The notes under the pieces were generated by a model. It had not been told where the DNA came from, searched no databases, and saw nothing but the letters and a program-made list of their open reading frames with translations. Below are positions 34,009 through 41,223 of a stretch of 41,223 nucleotides of DNA, piece after piece (the first letter of the stretch is position 1; each line of letters begins with the position of its first letter). The stretch covers positions 1 to 41,223 of the forward strand of contig NZ_CABIKE010000013.1 of the NCBI RefSeq assembly GCF_902196135.1. Direction: 5' to 3'. The position numbers were made by a program, and so were the translations under genes. Source of the stretch: Helicobacter suis (lineage in GTDB: Bacteria; Campylobacterota; Campylobacteria; Campylobacterales; Helicobacteraceae).

Positions 34009-34701
34009 TTACTCCTTTGTTTGGGTCTTTGTTTGGATTTTACGATCAACCATCGCAGAATCTGAGGCGGGTTTAACTCCGCTTAATTCTTCTAGCGTCT
34101 GCTTGCTACCCTGTACTAAGAAAGCTCTAGGATAGGGTTTATAGTCTTTTTTCAAAAAGGTTTTGAAGTGAAGGCCTAAATTTTTATGGCCTACTTGATC
34201 TAAATGGCATTCCACGCATTTTTTGTGTGAAAGCCCGCTAAAGTAATCGCGGTGAGGCAAAAAGGCTTTCATATTAGAAGTGGTCTCGCTTTTAAGATCT
34301 TCATGGCAGCGCAAACAGCCAGAGTCAAAAACATACTCTTTTGCGCGCCGTCTATTTTCCTCCCAGTCAAATTTGTATGGGTTTTTAAAGGTGTTACCAT
34401 ACACATCATGAAGACCTAAAATCGTTTTTGTTACAAAGTAGTTGATGATGTTGTCATGGGGTAAATGGCAATCTACGCAAGTGGCCTTAAAACCCACGCC
34501 ATTTTTACCCCCATGTTTATCCAAGTGGTAAGCATCTACCTCAGGAGTCATGATATGGCACATCCCACAAAATCTATCATCTCCTGTCCACTCCACTGCC
34601 TGCACGGTTACAATGCTTAAAACCACACCAAGCACACACCCTCCGACAAAGAGCCAGAACAGAAAAAACCGCCCTTCTTTTAAAGCAAGTAGAACGCCCA
34701 T
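34009..34701 (-). CDS. NapC/NirT-type tetraheme cytochrome c (HaoC type)
   Basis: This 230-residue protein is a membrane-anchored menaquinol-oxidising cytochrome of the NapC/NrfH family. It has an N-terminal membrane helix (about 11-33) and four CXXCH motifs starting at residues 45, 75, 129 and 162, with the family-like CGMCHIMTPEVDAYHLDKH around the first. It should pass electrons from menaquinol to the octaheme protein encoded 33 bases downstream. No nap or nrf gene lies near, so its partner is most likely that protein rather than a nitrate reductase. The tail after residue 185 is longer than usual and charged. Confidence 0.88.
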   Translation of the reverse strand: MGVLLALKEGRFFLFWLFVGGCVLGVVLSIVTVQAVEWTGDDRFCGMCHIMTPEVDAYHLDKHGGKNGVGFKATCVDCHLPHDNIINYFVTKTILGLHDVYGNTFKNPYKFDWEENRRRAKEYVFDSGCLRCHEDLKSETTSNMKAFLPHRDYFSGLSHKKCVECHLDQVGHKNLGLHFKTFLKKDYKPYPRAFLVQGSKQTLEELSGVKPASDSAMVDRKIQTKTQTKE

Positions 34702-34802
34702 ATTGCCCTCGTTTAAAAATTACCCAAAATTTTTCGGAATTATTACTATGTAAAGTTAATGAAAAAGAAATTTTTTTACAAAATTGAAAAAAATTAAGAA
34801 TC

Positions 34803-34826
34803 AGGCGGATAAAAGATTATCCTCCT
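34803..34826 (-). terminator. Hairpin after the S24 regulator gene
   Basis: On the minus strand AGG-A-GGATAA pairs with TTATCC-G-CCT around a TCTT loop (nine pairs, one mismatch), just after the regulator's stop. A T-rich stretch follows about 15 bases on. It probably separates the regulator from the cytochrome operon. Confidence 0.5.
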
Positions 34827-34835
34827 CGCTCCCAT

Positions 34836-35450
34836 TTATAAACTAAAAGTGTGTAATACGCCTACCACTCTGCCTAAAATGGCTAATTCGTCCAAATTAT
34901 GTACCGTAATGGGTTGGTAAACAGGATTATCACTAATTAGAGATATTTTAGGGCGTTTGCTAAGACGGCGGATATAATACTCGCCCCCTAAATTTACCAC
35001 ATAAATTGCCCCCTCATAACGGGTACCATCGCTTTGGAATAACAACAAATCATTTTCTTTGATACGAGGTTCCATAGAATTACCCATAGCCTGTATAAAA
35101 CCTAAATGATCGGTAGAGACCAGACCAAAACGGCGGATTAAAAAGGATTTGCTCAAAGGCAGAAAGGTCATTTTATCCTTATCCTCCGGGCTATTGCTAG
35201 TGCCTACTTTAATATCTCTAAAATAGGGCACCATCACGGTGTCTTTTACCTCTTGGTGGGTGGAGGTGAAAAAAAACAAATCCGTATTAAGAGCGTGGGC
35301 TAGCTTTTCTAAAGTTTCTAAAGTGATATTGCTTTTATGCTCACTCTCATAGCGTTTAATGCTTTGTAGACTAATCCCACATTTTAAAGCTAACTCCTCT
35401 TGGGTTAAGTTATTGGCACTCCGTAATTGTTTTAGTTTTTCTTTTAGCAT
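34836..35450 (-). CDS. XRE-type regulator with S24 (LexA/CI-like) domain
   Basis: This 204-residue protein has an HTH of the XRE/Cro-CI type (about residues 5-58, with LTQEELALKCGISLQSIKRYE) and a C-terminal S24 peptidase-like domain. The nucleophile Ser125 is in GNSMEP, but the usual catalytic Lys is replaced by Arg161-Arg162 in YYIRRL, and the linker has VG (residues 82-83) rather than an Ala-Gly cleavage site. It may thus be a stable repressor or activator that senses by binding rather than self-cleavage. I chose ATG at 35450, which has a GGGAG site; an ATG at 35501 would add 17 residues. The nearest downstream target would be the haem cytochrome operon. Confidence 0.85.
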   Translation of the reverse strand: MLKEKLKQLRSANNLTQEELALKCGISLQSIKRYESEHKSNITLETLEKLAHALNTDLFFFTSTHQEVKDTVMVPYFRDIKVGTSNSPEDKDKMTFLPLSKSFLIRRFGLVSTDHLGFIQAMGNSMEPRIKENDLLLFQSDGTRYEGAIYVVNLGGEYYIRRLSKRPKISLISDNPVYQPITVHNLDELAILGRVVGVLHTFSL

Positions 35451-35501
35451 AAAAACTCCCTTCTTGTATCTTGCATATCTTTGTGTACCTAAATAAAACA
35501 T

Positions 35502-35658
35502 ACCTAACCCTCTTCAGTCTCACTTAGAGGCTTTATGCGAATAATTTATACAAGTGAGTAATTTAAAATATGTTTAAAGTGCCTATTTTTGAGCTATAAA
35601 AAACCTTAGCTTGACAAGATAACCCTATTTAGGATAAAATACCCCTTTGTGAGAATTT
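35502..35658. promoter_or_regulatory. Divergent control region of the regulator and tRNA cluster
   Basis: The minus side has AT-rich sequence and short TATCTT/TGTACC-type direct repeats near 35465-35490 that could be an autoregulatory site for the S24 protein. The plus side holds the tRNA promoter at 35611-35640. Apart from these I see nothing else. Confidence 0.3.
35611..35640 (+). promoter_or_regulatory. Promoter of the tRNA cluster (TTGACA and TAAAAT)
   Basis: TTGACA at 35611-35616 and TAAAAT at 35635-35640 are 18 bases apart, giving a start about 12 bases before tRNA-Pro. A consensus -35 box is uncommon in Helicobacter mRNA promoters but fits a stable-RNA promoter. Confidence 0.7.
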
Positions 35659-35736
35659 CGGGGCGTAGCGCAGCCTGGTTAGCGCACTTGGTTTGGGACC
35701 AAGGGGTCGAAGGTTCAAATCCTTTCGCCCCGACCA
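35659..35736 (+). tRNA. tRNA-Pro (UGG)
   Basis: A 78-base cloverleaf with acceptor arms CGGGGCG/CGCCCCG, anticodon loop TTTGGGA (anticodon TGG), a GGTTCAAATCC T-arm and encoded CCA at 35734-35736. Confidence 0.95.
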
Positions 35737-35748
35737 GCAAGGTTTTAT

Positions 35749-35826
35749 GGTGGGTGTAGCTCAGTTGGTTAGAGCACCAGATTGTGGTCCTGGGGGTCGT
35801 GGGTTCAAGCCCCATCACCCACCCCA
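35749..35826 (+). tRNA. tRNA-His (GUG)
   Basis: Acceptor GTGGGTG/CACCCAC, anticodon loop TTGTGGT (anticodon GTG), discriminator C at 35823 and encoded CCA at 35824-35826. The extra G at 35749 is the G-1 that HisRS requires and is genome-encoded here. Confidence 0.95.
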
Positions 35827-35868
35827 TTTTGCTTCAACTTCTGCTTATTTCCCCTTTCTTGCATTTTT

Positions 35869-35945
35869 GCGCTTGTAGCTCAATTGGATAGAGCACCAGA
35901 CTTCGGATCTGGGGGTTAGGGGTTCGACTCCCTTCAAGCGTACCA
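35869..35945 (+). tRNA. tRNA-Arg (UCG)
   Basis: Acceptor GCGCTTG/CAAGCGT (with a G-T pair at the end), anticodon loop CTTCGGA (anticodon TCG), and encoded CCA at 35943-35945. It reads CGN codons. It differs from the next tRNA at only one base in the first 27. Confidence 0.95.
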
Positions 35946-35946
35946 C

Positions 35947-36023
35947 GCGCTTGTAGCTCAGTTGGATAGAGCAACGGCCTTCTAAGCCGTAGGCCGCAGG
36001 TTCGAATCCTGCCAAGCGTACCA
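35947..36023 (+). tRNA. tRNA-Arg (UCU)
   Basis: Acceptor GCGCTTG/CAAGCGT, anticodon stem ACGGC/GCCGT, loop CTTCTAA (anticodon TCT), and encoded CCA at 36021-36023. It reads AGA and AGG. It follows the previous tRNA-Arg by one base. Confidence 0.95.
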
Positions 36024-36049
36024 AACACCATTGATTAACTTAAACACCC

Positions 36050-36055
36050 TATAAT
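36050..36055 (+). promoter_or_regulatory. -10 box of putA-putP
   Basis: A perfect TATAAT lies 39 bases before the putA ATG and 27 bases after the last tRNA. An ACGGAG ribosome binding site follows just before the start. Confidence 0.7.
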
Positions 36056-36093
36056 ACGGCAGGTTTTTTATTCATTGATTAAACGGAGTTACC

Positions 36094-39000
36094 ATGCCAG
36101 CACAGCCTCTTGAGGAAATTATCCGCTCAACTTGTACCCTTGCCCGCACCTTGCAACAACGCATCAGCCAGAAACTCAGCCACACCGAGCGTTCTTTCCA
36201 TAACAAGATGCAAAAACTCTTAAGTAACCCCTCTAATAAAATTATGTTGATTGAATTACTCGATCGCAGTTTCCGTTGCCAAAACAACCGCGCCCGCTTT
36301 GATCTTATTGAACACACACTAAAAGAGCATGGCATTGCAGATTTTTTTAGTGGCTTTGAAAAATTCTTACTTGTGGCCTTTTTGAGTGTGGGGAAAATCG
36401 CCCCCTCTATCAGCGTCCCCTTTTTCATTAAAAAACTCCGTAAGGATACAGAAGCACTTGTTTTAAACGAGGAAGGCGCAGACTTACGCCAAAAAATTGA
36501 ATCACGGCGCGAGGCACATATCACGCTAAATATTAATCTCATCGGGGAGGAAGTGCTAGGTGAGATAGAGGCTTCTTATCGCATGCACAAATACCAAGAA
36601 GCGATTAAGACTAGTTTCATTGAATACATCTCCATTAAAATCACCACGATTTTTTCCCAGATCAATATTTTAGACTTTGAACGCTCCAAACAAGAGGTGG
36701 TTAAAAGGCTAGATATTCTCTATGGTTTAGCTTTAGAGCAAAAGGAAAAACATGGGCGGGATAAATTTATCAATCTGGACATGGAGGAATATAAAGATTT
36801 AGAGCTCACCGTGGCTGCGTTTATGGAATCTATTGCTAAATTTCCTATCAGTGCAGGCATTGTATTACAGGCCTATATCCCCGATTCTTATGAATATCTT
36901 AAAAAATTGCTAGCCTTTTCTAAAGAGCGGGTTTTAAGCCAACTCCCCCCTATTAAAATCCGTTTTGTCAAAGGCGCAAATATGGAAAATGAGGAAGTGG
37001 TCGCGGCGATGAAGGGCTGGGAATTACCCACCTTTAAAAGCAAGCAAGACACAGACTCTAACTATAATAAAATGCTTGATTTGATCTTAGAAGATGAGAA
37101 TTACAAATACATTCATATTGGTATCGCTTCGCATAATCTTTTTGAGATCGCCTATGCCTATACCCGTATCCACACACTTAACGATCCCATAGCACAAGAA
37201 CATTTTACCTTTGAAATGCTTGAAGGAATGAGTTTACAAGCTAGCTATGAACTCAAAGAAATGCACAAACTCATTTTATACGCTCCTGTTTGTGATGCCA
37301 AACATTTTAATAACGCCATTGCCTACCTTGTCCGCCGTTTAGATGAAAACACCGCAGCCGATAATTTTATGAAAGCCTACTTCAATCTCACCGTAGACTC
37401 CCCTGCTTGGAAAGATCAAGAAAGCCGCTTTCTAAAAAGTTTAGGGGGCATGGCCACTATCCAAAACATCCCCTACCGCACTCAGGATAGAAACAGCGCA
37501 CAAAGTGGGCATTCTACTTATCCAGATAACCCCTTTAAAAACGAAAGCGATACAGATTTTATTTTAAAACCTAATCGGCAATGGGCACAAAAAATCGTAG
37601 ATAAAACTAGAAATGCGCCCATTATAGAGCTCTCCCCTGTGATTGGCCGTTCCTACAACGCCCAAGACCTTAAAACCTTGATTATCCAAGATAAGATCGC
37701 CCACAAAAAAATCGCCACTGTGGCTTTGGCTAATGAAGCTGTGATTAAAGAAGCGCTTGAATCTGTAGAACAAAGTTCTTTTTCTGAAAAAAGTTTTAGC
37801 GAAATCCACGCTATTTTAAGCCAAACAGCCCAGTATTTTAGAGAGAGGCGGGGCGATTTAATTGGTTTGAGTGCGCTAGAGGTGGGTAAAACCTTTGTAG
37901 AGAGCGATGCGGAGGTGAGCGAGGCGATTGATTTTTTAGAATATTACCCCCATAGTTTGCAACAACTCCTCAAACAACACCCCGAAGTGCGCTTCCAACC
38001 TAAGGGAGTGGGGGTTGTAGTAGCCCCGTGGAATTTTCCTATTGGTATTTCTGTAGGCACGATTGCTGCGCCTTTAGCGGCGGGTAATCGCGTGATTTAT
38101 AAGCCTTCTAGTTTAAGCGCTGTGGTGGGGTATCGTTTGTGTGAATGTTTTTGGGATGCCGGAATTTCTCGCGATGCACTTCTTTATCTACCCTGTAGAG
38201 GGGAAGATGTGAGTAAACACCTACTTAAAAGTCCTCTCATTAGCTTTGCTGTTTTAACCGGATCAGAGGATACAGCCAAACGCATGTTAGAGGCCAGCCC
38301 CACTTTGGCTTTGAGTGCAGAAACGGGTGGGAAAAACGCCACTATTGTAACCAAATTTGCCGATCGCGATCAGGCAATCCGCAATGTCATTCATTCAGCC
38401 TTTAGTAACTCCGGCCAAAAATGCTCGGCTACTTCGCTTTTAATCTTAGAAGAGGAAGTTTACAACGATGTAGATTTTAAAAAGACTTTAGTAGACGCGG
38501 CTAAGTCTATGAGTGTGGGCGATCCTTTGGAGTTGTACCACAAAATAGGCACTTTAGCCGATCTACCCAGCCTTAAAGTTAAAAAAGCACTTGATCACAT
38601 TGAAGATCACGAGGAGTGGGCTATTAAACCTGTTACGCTAAATGATAACCCCTATTTAATGCCCCCTTGTATCAAATATGGCACTCGCTTAGGCGATTAC
38701 ACCCACACCACCGAGCTTTTTATCCCCTATCTTTCTGTGATGAAAGCCAAAGATTTAAAAGAAGCTGTAGAAATAGCTAATGCTACAGGTTATGGGCTTA
38801 CAGGGGCTTTAGAGTCTTTAGATGAGAGGGAGTGGGAATATTATGTTAATCACATTGAAGTAGGCAATGTCTACATCAACAAACCCACCACAGGGGCTAT
38901 TGTGTTGCGCCAACCCTTTGGCGGGATTAAAAAATCTGCCGTAGGTTTGGGGCGCAAAGTAGGGATTTATAATTATGTAACCCAGTTTGTACGCATTGAG

Positions 39001-39645
39001 GAAATCCCGGATCTCATCACCCAAAGCGCCACTACTCCCTTTTTACAAGCCCTTGAATCTTTTAATGCTCAGAATAATCATGGCTTTAAAGAGGCCGTGC
39101 AATTAGCGCGCAATTATGCCTACTACGAACAAGAGGAGTTTAGCCAAAAGCGCGACTTTGTTCAAATTAGAGGCGAGGAAAATTGGTTTTCATACACCAA
39201 AGTTTCTAGCATTGGTTATCGCGTATGCCCTACAGATGGCCCTTTAGAACTCTTTAGCGTTTTAATGGCTGCAGCGGTGTGTGCTATTCCGCTTACAATT
39301 AGTACAACCAGCCAAACAGAAAACCCGCATTTTGAAAAACTCCTAGCCTGTTTAGAATGTCTCAAACACCACTTTAGCCCTACAATTTGCTATGAAAGTT
39401 TGGAGGATTTTAGCGCTAAATTAGAAAGCTTTGGGCGGGTACGCTACTTTAGCGAGTCATTAGACTCTCTTTATGAAGCCGCTAGCGCTTTGGCCATTGT
39501 ACTAGCTACGGCTAAGCCCCTTAGATGTGGGCGCTTTGAGTTGCTCAATTACCATTTAGAAAAATCGGTGAGTATTTCTTACCACCGCTATGGCAATCTA
39601 GGCGCAAGAGGCTTACAAATGCAAAAGCACGCCCATGCAGATTAA
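36094..39645 (+). CDS. putA: Bifunctional proline dehydrogenase/P5C dehydrogenase
   Basis: PutA oxidises proline to P5C with FAD, passing electrons to the quinone pool, and then P5C to glutamate with NAD. The 1183-residue protein has the PRODH domain (to about residue 450, with [12 protein letters not shown] and the substrate-binding VRRLDENTA at 413), then the aldehyde dehydrogenase domain with [16 protein letters not shown], Glu743 in [12 protein letters not shown] and the nucleophile Cys777 in [13 protein letters not shown]-terminal domain of about 180 residues follows. The ribbon-helix-helix DNA-binding domain of E. coli PutA is absent, so this PutA cannot repress itself that way. It overlaps putP by 11 bases. 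Confidence 0.96.
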   Translation: MPAQPLEEIIRSTCTLARTLQQRISQKLSHTERSFHNKMQKLLSNPSNKIMLIELLDRSFRCQNNRARFDLIEHTLKEHGIADFFSGFEKFLLVAFLSVGKIAPSISVPFFIKKLRKDTEALVLNEEGADLRQKIESRREAHITLNINLIGEEVLGEIEASYRMHKYQEAIKTSFIEYISIKITTIFSQINILDFERSKQEVVKRLDILYGLALEQKEKHGRDKFINLDMEEYKDLELTVAAFMESIAKFPISAGIVLQAYIPDSYEYLKKLLAFSKERVLSQLPPIKIRFVKGANMENEEVVAAMKGWELPTFKSKQDTDSNYNKMLDLILEDENYKYIHIGIASHNLFEIAYAYTRIHTLNDPIAQEHFTFEMLEGMSLQASYELKEMHKLILYAPVCDAKHFNNAIAYLVRRLDENTAADNFMKAYFNLTVDSPAWKDQESRFLKSLGGMATIQNIPYRTQDRNSAQSGHSTYPDNPFKNESDTDFILKPNRQWAQKIVDKTRNAPIIELSPVIGRSYNAQDLKTLIIQDKIAHKKIATVALANEAVIKEALESVEQSSFSEKSFSEIHAILSQTAQYFRERRGDLIGLSALEVGKTFVESDAEVSEAIDFLEYYPHSLQQLLKQHPEVRFQPKGVGVVVAPWNFPIGISVGTIAAPLAAGNRVIYKPSSLSAVVGYRLCECFWDAGISRDALLYLPCRGEDVSKHLLKSPLISFAVLTGSEDTAKRMLEASPTLALSAETGGKNATIVTKFADRDQAIRNVIHSAFSNSGQKCSATSLLILEEEVYNDVDFKKTLVDAAKSMSVGDPLELYHKIGTLADLPSLKVKKALDHIEDHEEWAIKPVTLNDNPYLMPPCIKYGTRLGDYTHTTELFIPYLSVMKAKDLKEAVEIANATGYGLTGALESLDEREWEYYVNHIEVGNVYINKPTTGAIVLRQPFGGIKKSAVGLGRKVGIYNYVTQFVRIEEIPDLITQSATTPFLQALESFNAQNNHGFKEAVQLARNYAYYEQEEFSQKRDFVQIRGEENWFSYTKVSSIGYRVCPTDGPLELFSVLMAAAVCAIPLTISTTSQTENPHFEKLLACLECLKHHFSPTICYESLEDFSAKLESFGRVRYFSESLDSLYEAASALAIVLATAKPLRCGRFELLNYHLEKSVSISYHRYGNLGARGLQMQKHAHAD

Positions 39646-41110
39646 TTACCAAGTTTTTACCGTCTTTGTTCTCTACTCTGTTTTAATGCTAGCCATTGGT
39701 TTTTACTTTTATAAAAAGAATGAAACCACAGAGGATTACTTTTTAGGCGATCGTTCTATGGGGCCGGTTGTGAGTGCTTTAAGTGCGGGGGCAAGCGATA
39801 TGAGTGGCTGGCTGTTAATGGGCTTACCCGGGGCTTTGTATGTAAGCGGATTGATCAATAGCCATATTGCCATTGGTTTAACGATCGGGGCGTGTATTAA
39901 CTGGGTTTTAATAGCTAAGCGACTCAGAGTTTATACAAGCGTCATTGCTAATTCTATCACTATTCCGGATTACTTTGAAACCCGCTTTAGCGATGATAAA
40001 CACATTTTACGGCTTTTATCAGCCATTGTAATTTTGATCTTCTTTACCTTTTATGTTTCTTCTGGATTAGTAAGTGGGGCTAAACTCTTTGAAGCCACCT
40101 TTGGAGTGAAGTACAACCATGCCTTGATCACAGGGACACTTATCATCGTAACCTACACCTTTTTAGGTGGTTATAAGGCGGTGTGTTGGACTGATCTCAT
40201 TCAAGGACTTTTAATGATGGGGGCATTGGTTGCTGTGCCTTGCATGATGCTTTATCATTTGGGAGGATTTGGCCCTAGCTTTGAACTCATCGCACAGGTT
40301 AAGCCAAACAATCTTACCTTTTTAGAGGGCACTTCTTTAGTAGCTATTATTTCTAGTTTGGCTTGGGGTTTGGGTTATTTTGGCCAGCCTCATATTTTGG
40401 TGCGCTTCATGTCTATTCGCTCCATTAAAGAAATCCCCCAAGCCACAGCGGTAGGTATTTCGTGGATGGCAATTAGTTTGATTGGCTCTTGCTTGATTGG
40501 CTTGCTTGGTGTGGCCTATGTGGCTAAATTCCATTTAAGCTTAGATGATCCAGAAAAGATTTTTATCCACATGAGCGCTACTCTTTTTAACCCATGGATT
40601 AGCGGGGTACTTTTAAGCGCCATTTTAGCCGCAGTGATGAGTACGGCTAGCTCGCAATTATTGGTGAGCTCTTCTACCATTGCTGAGGATTTTTACTCCA
40701 AGATTTTTAACAAGCAAGCCCCCGTTCAAGCCGTGATGTTGGTTAGCCGCGCAGCAGTCTTAGCCGTAGCCTGTATTGCTTTTCTTATCTCCACCGATCG
40801 CAACGCTAGCGTGCTTAAAATCGTGTCCTATGCATGGGCAGGCTTTGGCGCTAGCTTTGGCACTGTAATTTTATTTTCTCTCTTTTGGGCACGCATGACA
40901 AGAATAGGGGCTATTATGGGGATGATTTTTGGCGCTAGCACGGTGATTTTATACGATAAATTTGGAAAGGTTTATTTAGACATTTATGAAATTGTACCCG
41001 GATTTATCGCTAGCTCTTTGGCCATTGTAATTTTCAGCCTACTAAGTTCTGTGCGTCCCGGCACAAAAGATGCTTTTGATTTAGTGGTGCAAGAAATCAA
41101 TAAGGGATAG
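39635..41110 (+). CDS. putP: Sodium/proline symporter PutP
   Basis: PutP imports proline with Na+ across the inner membrane. The 491-residue protein has about 13 membrane segments typical of the SSS family. The sodium-site and gating stretch [21 protein letters not shown] is present, and [19 protein letters not shown] near residues 48-66 is the family's first core helix. It overlaps putA by 11 bases, so uptake and breakdown of proline are made together. In H. pylori proline is a favoured gastric nutrient. Confidence 0.96.
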   Translation: MQINYQVFTVFVLYSVLMLAIGFYFYKKNETTEDYFLGDRSMGPVVSALSAGASDMSGWLLMGLPGALYVSGLINSHIAIGLTIGACINWVLIAKRLRVYTSVIANSITIPDYFETRFSDDKHILRLLSAIVILIFFTFYVSSGLVSGAKLFEATFGVKYNHALITGTLIIVTYTFLGGYKAVCWTDLIQGLLMMGALVAVPCMMLYHLGGFGPSFELIAQVKPNNLTFLEGTSLVAIISSLAWGLGYFGQPHILVRFMSIRSIKEIPQATAVGISWMAISLIGSCLIGLLGVAYVAKFHLSLDDPEKIFIHMSATLFNPWISGVLLSAILAAVMSTASSQLLVSSSTIAEDFYSKIFNKQAPVQAVMLVSRAAVLAVACIAFLISTDRNASVLKIVSYAWAGFGASFGTVILFSLFWARMTRIGAIMGMIFGASTVILYDKFGKVYLDIYEIVPGFIASSLAIVIFSLLSSVRPGTKDAFDLVVQEINKG

Positions 41111-41150
41111 AATTTGAAACTTTATTTCCACCACTTCACAAGGATGCTCC

Positions 41151-41223
41151 ATGAAAGCAGAGAATAACACCCAAAACATTGATGAACTCTTTGAAGAATT
41201 TGAAGAGATCAAAGATGATTTAA
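41151..41223 (+). CDS. Partial gene, acidic N-terminus, unidentified
   Basis: The window ends inside an open frame starting with ATG at 41151. The first 24 residues (MKAENNTQNIDELFEEFEEI and then KDDL) are acidic and helical and I do not recognise them. An AAGGA site lies 6-10 bases upstream, and the gap to putP is only 40 bases, so it may be read with putP. Confidence 0.45.
   Translation, partial: MKAENNTQNIDELFEEFEEIKDDL

Noticed and set aside
35606-36031. Short open frames on both strands over the tRNA genes.
   Set aside because: They lie within four tRNA genes with good cloverleaf structure and encoded CCA ends.
36072-36542. A 156-codon minus-strand frame opposite the putA start.
   Set aside because: Opposite to the conserved PutA N-terminus and without any recognisable family.

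Overview
The window reads as chromosomal DNA of a gastric, non-pylori Helicobacter (Campylobacterota), of the kind seen in the H. felis / H. heilmannii / H. bizzozeronii group; the species call is inference. The evidence is an HP-NAP (NapA) gene, FlgS and FlgI, a ComB9/ComB10 pair, a tRNA-Gln-type GluRS, an A+T-rich sequence with TATAAT-type -10 boxes, and gene blocks whose order matches H. pylori blocks as I remember them (hemC to flgI, murA to gltX, greA to hldE, lutABC-bcp, putA-putP). The blocks are joined in a different order than in H. pylori. I see no IS element, prophage, CRISPR array or rRNA.

Layout. 1-2727 (+): a Tat-type exported aldo/keto reductase and a GT4 glycosyltransferase interrupted by ten copies of an 8-bp repeat. 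2758-11500 (-): one long, tightly packed gene series, in transcription order flgI, flgJ-like, flgS, napA, a DUF2018 gene, a small secreted protein, ispB-type prenyl synthase, hemA, proS, fxsA-like, hemC. 11592-16968 (+): comB9-comB10, then lutA-lutB-lutC and bcp. 16969-17197: a gene-free convergent gap able to fold into a long rod. 17198-24153 (-): greA, dut, a YfgM-like protein, a BamB-like lipoprotein, coaX, a DsbD/SafE-type membrane protein, gmhB, hldD, hldE. 24321-26460 (+): 5-formyl-THF cyclo-ligase with no normal start codon, and RNase Y. 26648-32442 (-): gltX2, yggT, slt, galU, a small membrane protein, murA. 32545-34701 (-): a NapC-type tetraheme cytochrome and an octaheme hydroxylamine-oxidoreductase-like cytochrome. 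34836-35450 (-): an S24-type HTH regulator. 35659-36023 (+): tRNA-Pro, His, Arg, Arg. 36094-41110 (+): putA-putP, followed by the first 24 codons of an unidentified gene.

How the genes work together. Three gene sets deal with respiration on host-derived carbon and nitrogen: LutABC (L-lactate oxidation), PutA/PutP (proline uptake and oxidation to glutamate) and the HaoC/HaoA-like pair (probably nitrite/hydroxylamine chemistry fed by menaquinol). The heptose genes, the phase-variable glycosyltransferase and galU supply surface polysaccharide. MurA and Slt build and trim the wall. FlgS, FlgI and the rod protein serve the flagellum. HemA and HemC supply tetrapyrrole, consistent with the cytochromes present.

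The most interesting points are the 8-bp contingency repeat in the glycosyltransferase (one unit more or less gives an early stop), the octaheme Hao-like module next to an S24 regulator whose catalytic lysine is replaced by arginine, the cyclo-ligase gene whose apparent start codon is ATT, and the rod-forming intergenic segment at 16974-17163.
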